Of a stretch of DNA of 64,000 nucleotides, positions 12,313 through 26,250 are shown in pieces. Made by a program: the position numbers and the translations under genes. The notes under the pieces were generated by a model that made no database searches, was not told the DNA's origin, and was given only the letters and a program-made list of their open reading frames with translations. Source of the DNA: Membranipora membranacea. Its lineage: Eukaryota > Bryozoa > Gymnolaemata > Cheilostomatida > Membraniporidae. The stretch covers positions 6,942,001-7,006,000 of the forward strand of contig OU612068.1 of the NCBI GenBank assembly GCA_914767715.1, read 5' to 3'. The first letter of the stretch is position 1. Each line of letters begins with the position of its first letter.

Positions 12313-13741
12313 TTAATATTTAATTTTTCTTGATTTTCTGCCACTTGACTTCTCATGTTTACGCCTACCTCCCTTCTTACGTTGTTTACCTGACTTCTCT
12401 TCGTAGTCATCTTCTGCAGAGTACTGCGATGTTATGTCTGTGAAAGATTGTACTAGTAAATCATCTAGTTTATTAGTGGAGTGTTGGGGATATTTTGTTA
12501 ATGCTGAGGGTACCCCTTGCACCGCCCCCACTGCATTAGGTGAGTTTGAGCGTGATGGTGGTGGCCATGCAGCCTTTAATGATCTTGCACTCCTCAATAC
12601 TGCAGGGATTTGATTCATGTGTAGCTTAGCGTTGCTGTGTGGAGGCGGCAGAGAAATTTTGCTGAGATACGATGTCTGCACTGGGATCATCCCAGCTGAA
12701 CGACTCTCTTGTATCATATGTTGACGACTGCCTTGTGGGAACCGAGTATAAGATGGATGGTACATTTGTCTCGAGTCTGATTTAGAGATACCAGGGGCAT
12801 ATGGATTATAGTAATCACTCCGTCCAGTATTGTTCCAGATATTATCAGGCACAGGAAACGCAGATGTGTTACTGGGAGCCGTAGAAAGTATCATACGGGG
12901 CATGCCACCAAATGTCCTTTGTTTGTAGTTGGAATTTTGCTGCTGTAAAGCGTTGTCAGAACTGACATTGGTTTCAAGAGCTGTTATCCTACATTTCAAC
13001 GCATCATTTAGCAATTTTAATTTGGTGAGCCTCTTACCAATCCTCTTAGCTCTTTTCGATTTAGGACCAAGTGGCTTTTTCTTTATGCTAGCATTCTGGA
13101 TATTTGTAGTTGTATTTGAAGGGACTTGGCTTTCCTCAGTTAATGAGACTAATTTTTGGATAGGGGACGCTTTAGCTGCAAGTATATCGTCCTTTTTGGC
13201 GAGTTTTTCCTGATTATCCACATCATCAAAGGCCTGCTTCCAGCAACAAATGCACCATCCCTACAATTTAATGATATTGATGGAACGGACACAATACATT
13301 TATAATACAATTACATACAAGCTAGAAACCAGTAGTCTTTGCTGAGTTTAGACCAACACCACTGCAGTGCCATAAATAAAGAACGACTTTATTGGCTTCT
13401 TGTTCCCAAATAAAAGGAATCCATCCCCGACTCTGGGAGTGTCCAAACAAGATTGCATACTTTAACTATAACGAAAAAATAATATCTCAAATAATACAAT
13501 GAAACTCTGCAGTTATCTTTGATGTAGATAACAGACTTACGATGAATCCTAAACCAAACAGCACAGCACTGAATATGATGAGAGCAAGTTCTGACACATC
13601 TTGAGGCTTTGGTTCTGAGGTACTTGATCTCAGTTCCTGGGGTTCAAAGTCTGTCCCGACACCATCTCCCGTTGTGCTGCCTAAGCTGTTATTCGTAGTA
13701 ATTGATGAATATTCCATTGTGTAGAACATCAATGCACACAA
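12313..13741 (-). CDS. Unknown single-pass membrane protein, polybasic tail
   Basis: Two exons: 13741-13541 and 13260-12313 (TAA), with consensus GTAAGT donor and TAG acceptor. The first ATG gives 382 aa; ATG at 13717 (MEYSS...) gives 374 aa and may be the better start. About 50 Ser/Thr-rich residues precede one hydrophobic segment (ELALIIFSAVLFGLGFIV), immediately followed by the cysteine cluster GWCICCW, typical of palmitoylated juxtamembrane regions. The rest is polar: a basic stretch with Leu heptads (RLTKLKLLNDALKCRITALE) that may form a short coiled coil, a Pro/Ser-rich middle, and a strongly basic end (KQRKKGGRRKHEKSSGRKSR). There is no clear signal peptide, so a type III orientation with the tail in the cytoplasm is likely (inference). 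I recognise no family. Confidence 0.8.
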
Positions 13742-14671
13742 TCAACATCATCAGGTGATCTCTAACATCTCACTTCAAATGAAATGGTAGACTTTAAATA
13801 GGAACTAGATCAACTCTATCTAGCTGAATCATAGAACAGAAAAGCTTTTTGTTATCTGTGCGACAAATTTCGCCTCTGCACATTACTACAATGGAAATAT
13901 CTCTCATAGTTATGCAAATCACTTATCTTCATTTAAACTTATATTCATTCTGAAGCTTTCTTCTTTCCTTTTCCTCTTTTTTCCCGGCACTACTCGGCAA
14001 AACATTCCACTATTGGAATGAAATAGACTGCCCATAAAGTGTTGATATAGAGAAAGAGAGCAGATACTATTTCAAGCTTGCTTTATTTCACACAAGGAAA
14101 CAGTGTACACATAAATTATTAGTGATTGGTATTTTAGAAAAAGAAACAAAACATAAAACTAACAGTTCCTTACTTCTCTGACAAGCACGAGGGATGAAAA
14201 GATCCCTATTTAGTATTTTACTATGAAAACCATTCATAACAGGCCAGTTGAGTCTAAATTATAGACAACAATACTTTCTAGAGGAAAATAAAAATTACAA
14301 AAATAGTCATTTATATCAAATTAATCATCCTTTTGGAGATATAGCAACTTGGATTTGAATAAGTTACAGCAAAAATACTATTTGAGTTAAAAATGATAAT
14401 AAGGATGGTGTTTCTGAAGAGACCCCTTGGCATTTAGATCTACACTCCCATTCACGGGAGCAATAAGGATCCTTATGAATCCGCACTTCCAAGCAATATT
14501 CATTCTATGGGTTTCACATTCATTCATAGATACAAGGAACAGCCGGCAAAACTCAGCTGACCCAATTAAATTTTATAAATCTATCGCCTGTGAACATGCA
14601 CTGACATTATAGCTACCTATTCCTACTATTTCTCTCCCTAACGTTACGGAGTCGGGTTGCGGGTGAGTTGA
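13742..14671. other. Intergenic: membrane-protein 5' side and OTUD5 3' UTR
   Basis: No coding exon recognised. TTTATT near 14082 (AATAAA on the minus strand) is a possible polyadenylation signal for OTUD5, which would give it a 3' UTR of about 590 bases. Confidence 0.45.
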
Positions 14672-17600
14672 TTATTGTTTCTTGAGAACAGACTGAATAT
14701 ATTCATGTTGGCTCTCAGCTATGGCTCTGGCTATTGCCTCACTCTCATCTATGTTATCATTGTAATCTGAAACAAGAAAACATTGTTTATTTTAATCCTC
14801 AATTGTAATCAATTGAATATTTAAGCTTTACGAAACAGAGCAAAGAGGATCAAGAACTAAGGATCAGAACAATAATATCTAATCCATGGGCAATTTAAAT
14901 ATTGCATGATGTGATCATGCTCCTCGGAGAGACAATTTCATCATTTGTATATCATGATTGTCATGATTATTCTAAGTTCTGTTCGTACATCAAATTAAAT
15001 AAAGCAGAAGAAATAAAAGCAGTGCAACACGTGGCATCCCGTAGCTGGTAGGGTGTATAACTCTGTAAACGTGTTCTACCACTCGGTAATGGTGATGAGT
15101 GCATGATGCCAATTAGACCAATTATGATATTTGATTAATTTATTGATAAGTACTCTTTCAATGAACAGAGTGAGTGACTTATATATACTTTTATTGGCTG
15201 TTGTGTCTGTTATTCAGTGACTCTACCACGTTTTACAATCCTATACTTACTGTAAACCACAAAGGGTTCCATATCTATAAAAGGTTTAGCGCCTGAAGGC
15301 AGTCCCGCATCCCTACTGGAGGAAGCTTGATCGCTGCCTCCACATGCAGCTGAATCTGTCTGTTTCAAGGATGAGACATCCTCTGTAAGGAAAAATAAGC
15401 TGCATATATAGCTAGTGATTTACACATGGTAGAACTTATGGTTTCTCTAGCAGTTTGAAATTTTCTTGACATATCTCTTTGTAATATGTACTAAGCTCTG
15501 GCGCGTTTTAAGACTCATAGGATACTACCGGAGACATCTGGTACTTATACTAGAACGTAAAATCCAAATCTATTATAATGATACTTACTCGGAGAGATGA
15601 CTTTCGTTTTGGCTTCTTTCTCTTTATTGGCGGACTTTGGAGAGTGACAGGCACCACTCTGCTGCCTTGGTGACCCCGCTGACCCCTGTTGCCGTGGCGA
15701 CCCTGTCGAACCCTGTTGCCGTGGTGACCCGGATGTGTTGTGCTGCCTTGGTGAGCCAGTAGGTGAGACCTTACCTAACCAGTCTGTCTGGTCTTCGGTC
15801 CCAGAGCTACATGATGGTCCCGTCACAGTGCAGGCCTGATAAGTTAAACCAAAAATGGTTCATTATAATTGAAACTTCATTAGTTATATAAGATAAATTT
15901 ATTATCCTTATAATGGAATCACCTATGGAAGCCTCATTATTCCCCGTATGGTTGAAATCAAAGGACTTCTAAGTGCAGCATTTAATACAAAATCAACACC
16001 TTCCATCCTCACCTCACAAGGACGATTGGGTAATTCCTGGCTGAAGGACAGCGTTCCGCAGGAATATGAATTTCAAATAATGTCATTATATTAAACCTCA
16101 TCAAATGAAATTCCTATCCCCAGGTCCTGATGCTATCTTAACTCTCATCAAGTAGGTGGCAACAGGCACTGGCTTATAAAAGAATATTCTAGAGGAGAGA
16201 CAAGCCACAAACAACGTGCTTCGCTCGCATAAGAAGCAAACTCCAAAAGTAGAGGCCTCCAAATTATTGAGATTGATTTAGCTAAGATAGCTGAACTACA
16301 TATTTTGTTGGCTTCAGATTCAAATACATTGGGTATATGAATAGAGTGAACCCAGACTGCAAAATTTGTACATACAGGTGTTCTACGCTGCTTCTGTTTT
16401 TGACAGTCTTGTAACCACTGAAGATAAGACTCCCGAGCCACCTGTTCATTGATAGTCTCATCAGTGATCTCCCAATCTGTCTCCCTCAGCTTATCATTCA
16501 ACATAGTCTACAAAAAAAACAGTAATATCAATACAAATACATAGATGTTTAGCAATTAAAATTGGTCAAGAAAAAATGCACATATTTGCAGCTGAGTCTT
16601 TACAAATATAATGTTGAAATTGCAGTTAATCTGCTCAATATAAGCTATGTAAAGCTTGTTGATGCTAGTCCATTCCCTCGTGGGATAGGGAGATTACCAG
16701 CAGTTTCCTTCTCAAAAGTACACCGCCTTTCCATTATGAAGTTTTGCAATGTCGATTGCTGGTAATCGCCCTGCGCCTAACCAAACCAGTGACACTGGGC
16801 TGGAGCAGCCAAGGGCCAGGGTAAAGTACAGTACAAAAAAGCATTATCAGATCTTGACAGCTGAAAACAATGTAAAACAGTGCTACAGGTTCCTTCTAAA
16901 TCCACAAAAGATCTTTTACGTAACTGTTAGTTCAGAATGGAAAAAAAAACTGTTCATATGGATATCCATTTCATACCTAACATCAATTAGAGACTCTAAA
17001 GTAACACATCATTCATTCATTCATTCGTTTATGATTTTTCGTCAGCACATAACCACAGAGTAAGGAAATATCCTTACTCTGTGCCATATTTTAGTTACAA
17101 GTTACTTTTCACCAGACATCGAATTACTCTGTAATCAGTGACACTTGATGTGAAGAATATCAATGCTTGATTTGACCATCATGCAATCATGCTGATTGAG
17201 TGTATTAGTTGTTGTGTATATTGGTTGTTGTGTATATTAGATTTTAGTTAGCAGCCTATATTGGTTACATGCAATGCAACATGAATACGATCTAATGCCA
17301 GTCTGATAAGCATGTCAAGTGAAATATCAACATCAACGTAACATACAGTCAAACAAACGCACAGTTCATGTCTAGTTTGGTTGATGAGGCACTTAATCTA
17401 CCAGTATGTATCAAACTCAACATCGTGTCTGACAATTTCTATTATGCCAGCGACAGTATAACATGCTCTAATTCTAGGCAACCAATCATCTAATTGTTGG
17501 AAATAAATTTGTTGTTAAATTTTTCAAAGTTAGTATACATCTCTTTGGCATCCTGAGATAAATGTCAGACAAGTTTACGAAGCAGCTGTTTATTATAATT

Positions 17601-20600
17601 GTTTTCAGTTGAAGTATTGCTGGCCAACCTAGGCATAAATTAAAAGCCAAGTTTGATATTATGATATGATTCCAAAGTATGACAGAAGCACTGTAAGCAG
17701 TTGAAAGATGCAGGAAGACTGGATGCATCTTCTAGAATATAAACATCTCTAAGCTGCAAGAAAGCACTGAGGAGATTCTTCTTACCTGCTCTAGTTGGTA
17801 ATTTTCAGAAGAAGCTTTCACCTCAGCAACTAAATTCTGTTCCACCATCTAAAATTGAAATTAGACAAATCAGCATCAATGATATCTATATAGATTTTGC
17901 GTAACAAATAATCATTTATATTGCATGACAAAGATTAAACAATAAATAAAAAACCAAGATGATCGGTGTAATGGCCATTGGAACAGGATATCACAAATAT
18001 AAACCCAGCATCGCTGAACCTACACAATAAACAACAGCTACAGTCGAGGATGATATTGTCTGCCAAATAAAATAGTGCATAATAATGCTGGCTAGCAGGA
18101 TTTCGCACGTTTCCTAGAATTTGACTTTGCGGTATGTTTGTATGTTTGTTATATTACAGTTCCTCCCTATATCAACAAGTGAAAAACCAGAGTGAATTCC
18201 ACCAGATAAAAATATATAAAATACAAAAAAAGGCTAAAGATCTTACTCTTGGTTTGAAGCCAGGCAGCCCTAAACCCACACCAATGGTAGGCTTCTCCGG
18301 ATCGACCAGCGAGTTATAATGAGTATTTCTGTGGTAGCTTATCCTGATTGGGAACGCTGATTCTGGCTGGTAAGATCCATGGAATATATTCATGGGTTCT
18401 ACAAGAAAATCACATCCTTTCTTCATCACAATGAAGACTTGTTGCCTCATGACCACACCATAAAAAGGAAATTTACTGTCCCTTGGGATAAGGGTGTCAC
18501 ACTTGACATTGATCTAGCGCAGCAACACCACATTGCAACACAATGCAGCAACACATCTGGTAGATCAGCAATGTGGTAGAGCAGCAACACAATGCAGCAA
18601 CACCACATTGAATCAATATTATCAATGTGTGTTGTATCATATCTATATGGAAATACTACTTAGTGTGTCATGGTATTGGGCAAGGACAAATCTATGAATG
18701 TTGAGGAAAAAACTAGTGAATTCAATGAGGAATAACATGCATTATAATCACTTAGCAAGTTATTGCTCTCTGATTCCATTCATAGTTTCATGATTATGTT
18801 TTCATTCAACAATAAGTAGATTGTTGTGAGGCATCCCACCCAGGAGAGCATATAACATCTCAATGTCTAGGCAAATAATACTTCAAACAAGATAATATCA
18901 TATGGCAACACTTGTGGGATTTCAATGGTTACCTAGTACTAAAACACTATAATATATCACCTTTCTACAAGGCTGCCACAGTCATGCATTACAGCAGTCA
19001 TAAAAAGGAGAAATGGATAAAAACCAAATGTGAAATTGCTATAATGGCCTGATAGGGTTCGTCGAAATTTGTATTTTTAGCACACAATGAAGTAGAGGTC
19101 TGCATTGCGTTCACTTTGTCTGTGGTTTAGTTCACCACCTACTGACCCGCATACCTTTTATCAGTCATAGGCACTGCCCTGTGTCTATGAGCAAATGGTA
19201 AAAACTGCAAATTCTTTTCAATTTGATGATTTTGGACATCCCAACACTCTAATAAATACACATGATATTGGGCATCTAGCTATTGTGAGAACTTTCCACT
19301 AACCACAATAAAACTAACCTATAATGCTGCAGACAGGTCAGTTCTTTGTTCTATAAGTTTTTGAGGTTTCGGTTTAAGTTTGGGTATCCCACATCAGGTT
19401 TAAATTCTTCTTTGTAAAGCGTCATAGATGTTGCAACTATCAAAAATTATACCCTTTACTCACTTAGGGAATACTGATAAACTTCTATAGGTCTGTTGTA
19501 CATCTCTGACAAAGCTTGAACCTCTATGTGATTTCCGTGACATCCTAGCTGACCTTTCCTTCTGAGGTAGGTATTAAAATCTTCAGTTACATAGTGGGAA
19601 AAATGATCTGAGTTCTTTGCCTAAAAATGAAGTGAAGTCGATATTTTTACTGGGACAGCTTCATTATACATCAATACCAAAGCCTTGCTAACAGCCCCAT
19701 TCCCTCCAAGGCTCCAATACTGTAAATTTACTGATGGGCCTACATATCATATATGATGGTAACTCAGCTATGAGTCATTGAAGATTGACACATGATGCTT
19801 ACTACTTACCATATAATCAATACAATGACTTCTGACCACATCATGCATCGCCTGGTCCCCATACACCTGGTCAGCTGTAAGTAAAGGCATGTAATTATAT
19901 AAGTGTCGTTATAGAAGGCCAACATCTACTATGTGAGTCTGAGTCACAGAAATTTAATAACCAAAGGTGAAGAATCACTTGGATAGGCCTCTGACACAAC
20001 TGGGATTGCACAACAGTGATGCAATACATACAGTTAATGACAAGTATAGTCCGGTTTGGTTGGAGGACAAAAAACTGTTGAGCTGCATTAAGGGTCCGTG
20101 ATATTAAAATGAGGTCACCATTCACCAGATGGGTTGGTACATCTCTTATATAACACTAACCCAAACAAATAGGTATTTAAGTATGGCTATCTATGGGCAA
20201 AAGATATCAGGTCAATGCCAGGTTAAGCCTATGGCTCGTTAAATTCATGTTGATAATGAGTATTGCATAGGAGAGTAATTTCAAAATTAATATACTAATT
20301 GTCTCACCGATAGCTCTGAAAAGACATGAACCATCCATCTCCATTTGTCTGATGTCCAAGCATAACTCTTTTTTCAGCGCCAGCTCAAAAGTACTTTCCA
20401 GCTACAAAATCAATAGAACATATTTCATTCACAATACAACAGATCATTAACTTGAAAAATCAGGCTGAAATTATATTGAAAAGTAACCATCAACTGAATG
20501 AATGCACTAACTCACCTCTTCAGGGAATTGTTCTGGTTGGCTGGAAGCAACATGCTCGTCTTCACTGTTACAACCTCCAGGTGATGGTGCATTCTGATAT

Positions 20601-21295
20601 TCATCCTCGCTATTTGGTCTATCTTCAGGAGATTTAGGTCTTCTACCAGTACCTTTTGCCTTCTCCTGAGCACCTCCAGGCATCTTTGGGGACAGTTGTG
20701 GTACAGCGCCATTAGAGACAGGTGGTATCAGTACCTGTCTTGCCTGCTGAAGAGTTGAAGAGACATTTCCTGGCAGGAAGGCGCAATATGAAGAGGCAGC
20801 CCCAGCGCTTGGATTCACTAGTTTACTTGACTTAGAAGCCTTAGGGTAATTGTCAATATTCTTATGATGATTGTCATACGCGGCAGGTTTTGGTTTAGAT
20901 TTAGCTCGCTTCAGTCTTTTGTGGGGAGGAACATATTTTTCCTCAGATGGAGCAACTTGCCTGATTGGTGGAGATTTCCTCCACTTGGTGTCTGTAGGAA
21001 TACATCCAGTTTGAGGTCTGATTTCATTCCTGTGGTTATGTACTAACCCACAATATGAGCTACTGAGTCTCTGAGCTTGGTGACCAGCATGGGAGTTATA
21101 TGGATATGCTTGAGGGTTTATTGAAAGACATTGATTGTGGGTATGAGTATTCTCTATTTGAGCTGAAGCTTGATGATGGTGACCTGATGTCTGAACCTCC
21201 AGTGGAGATGCGGGACCAGGTTGAACATGCTGTTGTGCTGGATCTTGCTCCCTTGTTTCTAACCTGCGCTTATTCCTTTTTGGGAGGATAGTCAT
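14672..21295 (-). CDS. OTUD5: OTUD5 homologue, OTU-family deubiquitinase
   Basis: Ten exons join to 638 aa: 21295-20516, 20401-20308, 19874-19810, 19620-19464, 18398-18247, 17848-17786, 16507-16376, 15835-15589, 15382-15251, 14766-14672 (TAA). OTUD5 (DUBA) removes K48/K63 ubiquitin chains and acts in innate signalling and chromatin regulation in vertebrates. Exon 1 is a disordered N-terminus ending in two NSEDE motifs (PNSEDEYQN and CNSEDEH). The OTU core begins with [18 protein letters not shown] (catalytic Cys and its Asp neighbour), continues through [17 protein letters not shown] and [18 protein letters not shown], and ends with [13 protein letters not shown] (catalytic His) and [13 protein letters not shown]. 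Exon 7 has [16 protein letters not shown], a strongly OTUD5-specific helix. Exon 8 carries GSPRQQ-type repeats. The last exon has a UIM-like helix ([17 protein letters not shown]). All catalytic residues are present. Confidence 0.95.
15640..15765 (-). repeat. OTUD5: In-frame GSPRQQ tandem repeat in OTUD5 exon 8
   Basis: The exon encodes five copies of a 6-9 residue unit based on GSPRQ(Q/H), varying as [30 protein letters not shown]. At DNA level the unit is a GC-rich imperfect 21-27 bp repeat, clearly unlike the surrounding AT-rich exons. Each unit has a Ser-Pro site. It sits between the OTU domain and the UIM, in the linker that is Ser/Pro-rich and poorly conserved in vertebrate OTUD5. Confidence 0.85.
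17054..17083. repeat. Perfect 13-bp hairpin in an OTUD5 intron
   Basis: CACAGAGTAAGGA, loop AATA, TCCTTACTCTGTG. All 13 pairs match. It is too short for a normal miRNA precursor and may be the core of an old foldback element. Confidence 0.75.
18520..18612. repeat. Short irregular CAACAC/CAGCAACAC repeat in an OTUD5 intron
   Basis: CAGCAACACCACATTG occurs twice and CAACACAATGCAGCAACA twice in about 90 bases, with AGCAATGTGGTAGAGCAGCA between them. It looks like an imperfect duplication with internal CAG/CAACA slippage. Confidence 0.6.
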
Positions 21296-22672
21296 AGCGG
21301 CTAAAAGCTTTTACAGGAGATATATTGTCTGTAAAATCCAGAAACTGCAATAATATACAATCTCATAACCAACATTAGCCTTTACTGTAGATTGCATTTC
21401 CGGAAGATGATATCTGCAGACATTGTACAACAAACATTTGAACACAGGAGTCATCTGCTCACATTGTGTGTTGCTGGGAGAGAACACAATTCGTCATTTT
21501 GGTCAACAAAACATTAGAAACAGATTTTCGGACATAATAGTCCCAAACTCCCTTATAGAAATAATAGATCAGTGATTTGATTGCTTTGGCTTAGACCTTA
21601 CTTTTAAACCTCTGTTGCTGACTTACCTTCGGTCAATTTAATCGGATGCTTCGATCACACTCCCACGTTTTGCAAGTCTACCAATTGGTTTAGGTTGGCT
21701 ATCTTTGCACTGTAGCATAGTGACTGAATACTTGACCCACCCACTAAAAAGTTGGCTACTGATAGTAAAAAGTAAGGGAATTTATATGCGAGTGAGGGGA
21801 ACAAAATTTACAGTGCTTATTATAATCCTAGTCCGTTTACGGTAAAATACCACAAGATGATATTTTCAAAATTGTTTGAATTTATCTTCCCTAGTAATGA
21901 AGAACACACTATCTCATTCATCATACCGTTTCTCAGAAATTGGCAAAACATAGCAATTAATTAATCAAATCCCTCTTCTGGGAAAAGCCACTGCATTATT
22001 AATCTGTCTAATAACCTGGTGACAGTTGGGTGCAAGATCTTTCATAAATCCAAATCTAAACCAAGTTGACAAACTTTCCTCATCAAAGTTATGGTGTGAA
22101 TTGTTGGAGCCATCGTTATTTATCACAGTCTATATGCCGTAATTTGAGAAATGCCTAACTACAACAAGTTGTGGCAGGCTGCGTGGCTAGGGTTATTCAA
22201 CATTTTACTTTTAGGTAAGTCTCAAAGAAAAATCCTCCAATGTGGGTTGACAGGTGAGTTACACAATGATATAAATCAACTCAGTAAACAAACGAAACTT
22301 AATTGATCATAGTGATGAAAATCAGCAGTACATCATTGGTTGATCAAAGAATAATATCTTTTGCTCAAATCGAAATAATATTAGAATCTACATGATCTCT
22401 CTAGTTAGTTGTATTGATCATTTACCAAATGAGCTAGGCACGAAAATGCAGAAATGAAAACTCTATATTAACAAAATAAAGTATGAATTGACTAACCAAA
22501 GTTCCTCGAACTAACCCACACATGTAGGAACAATTATCTGTAACTGACTCGACAGACAACAAATTTCTCACTCATCTCTGATCAATCAAAAATAATATAT
22601 ATATGAGTTTGTGGAGGTGGTTTAGTTCATGTGTCACCGAGTAGAACTTAGAGTCAATGATGATGGGCAGGC
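21296..22672. other. Intergenic: OTUD5 5' side and PDCD6 3' UTR
   Basis: No coding exon or RNA gene recognised. The OTUD5 promoter and any untranslated first exon should be in the first few hundred bases. Confidence 0.45.
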
Positions 22673-24968
<2,296 letters not shown>

Positions 24969-25528
24969 GTTCACAATGAGTCACTACAAATAAAATAGTG
25001 AGAACCACATATTAATACCACAGTATATGAATGAAAAAGTAAAAATATTGCTTGGACCTTCGACACATATTGCAAGCAAAATAGTACATAGCCTAAAAAC
25101 TGACACATGCCATAAAGGGGCATCCATTATGTCATAATATTCCTCAAGTTTAGCCTGTTCTAACTTTTTGTCAAGTTAATCACATCAATCTGAGTCATCA
25201 ATGAATGATCATCAATCAAATATGATGAGTATAAAATTAAAATAAAGAAGAAAGAATAGTTCAAGAAAATAAAATTGTTGAGGCTTTTAAGTTATCTCTT
25301 GCTGGAATTCAGCTGAGGTACCCCCTCAGCCAAAAATACAACATACCGAAGTAAGTCCTTTCCCATAACATAAATGACTAAACACTTCTTGCTTGGCTAT
25401 CAATCTGAGCCAGATATTACCTGATATTTGAGTGAGTAGGGTGAAAATTTCTCTCCCTTTCTAGTTTTCCTGTTTTTCATAACCTGTATCTGCAGGCAAA
25501 ACACAAGGTGTAAATGAGAATTTCTTTA
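24969..25528. other. PDCD6 upstream region
   Basis: No exon recognised. It is AT-rich and borders the large palindrome at 25529. Confidence 0.45.
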
Positions 25529-26250
25529 ACATTCTGCGCATGCTCAGCTCTGGGCATGAGCTGATCTCTGCAAAATTGAGCCTCGGAATTCCGAAGCCAT
25601 CTGATTGGCTACCTGCTCAGGTGGTATGCTCTTCGATGCGTGCGGAATTGATATTGATAGTTATTCTCTCTTGTCACTATTAGCTGATTTTGATTGGCAG
25701 TTCATGCAGGGGCTATCCCATTCTCCCTGACCAAATTTTCTCTCAGAACCTAGACTAAACTCATTGTTCTTGCACATGCGCAATTTAAAGTCACGCATGA
25801 TTTATACTTAGCCTTACGACATCTACTTTGTGGTAACTATAGCCTAGTTTATCAGTGATCTACATGCCCAGTCAGATCACGAGAGCATACTGACTCTCGT
25901 GATCTGACTGGGCATGTAGATCACTGATAAACTAGGTTATCATTACCACAAAGCAGGTGTCGTAAGGCTAAGTATGCATCATGCGTGACTTGAATTCGCG
26001 CATGTGCAAGAACAATGAGTTTAGTTTGGGTTCTGATTGCAACTTTGGAAAGGGGAAATGGGATATCCCCTGCATGAACTGTCAATCAAAATCAGCTAAT
26101 TATGACAAGAGAGGATAACTATTGATAACAAATCCGCACGCTTTGGGAAGTATGTCACCAGAGCAGGTAGCCAATCAGATGGCTTCGGAATTCCGAGGCT
26201 CAATTTTGCAGAGATCAGCTCATGCCCAGAGCTGCGCATGCGCAGAATGT
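25529..26250. repeat. Large palindrome (foldback element), arms about 357 bp
   Basis: The arms 25529-25885 and 25894-26250 are inverted copies with scattered mismatches and small indels that cancel out, around an 8-base spacer (CATACTGA). The innermost 13 bases (CAGATCACGAGAG / CTCTCGTGATCTG) pair perfectly. The outer ends pair as ACATTCTGCGCATGCTCAG with CTGCGCATGCGCAGAATGT. There is no ORF of note inside. The structure fits a foldback or MITE-type DNA element, or an inverted duplication by template switching. The right arm's outer end contains TGCGCATGCGCA (26233-26244), a perfect match to the NRF-1 consensus. An obvious target-site duplication was not seen. Confidence 0.9.

Noticed and set aside
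12929-13213. 94-aa hydrophobic plus-strand ORF
   Set aside because: It is antisense to the Lys-rich exon of the membrane-protein gene, which produces Phe/Leu-rich reverse frames.
16013-16041. Possible 29-nt extra OTUD5 exon between exons 7 and 8
   Set aside because: Splice-like signals exist, but in the required phase it meets a stop and its length breaks a frame that exons 7 and 8 join without it.
20864-21291. Plus-strand ORFs opposite OTUD5 exon 1
   Set aside because: They are shadows of the 260-codon OTUD5 exon.
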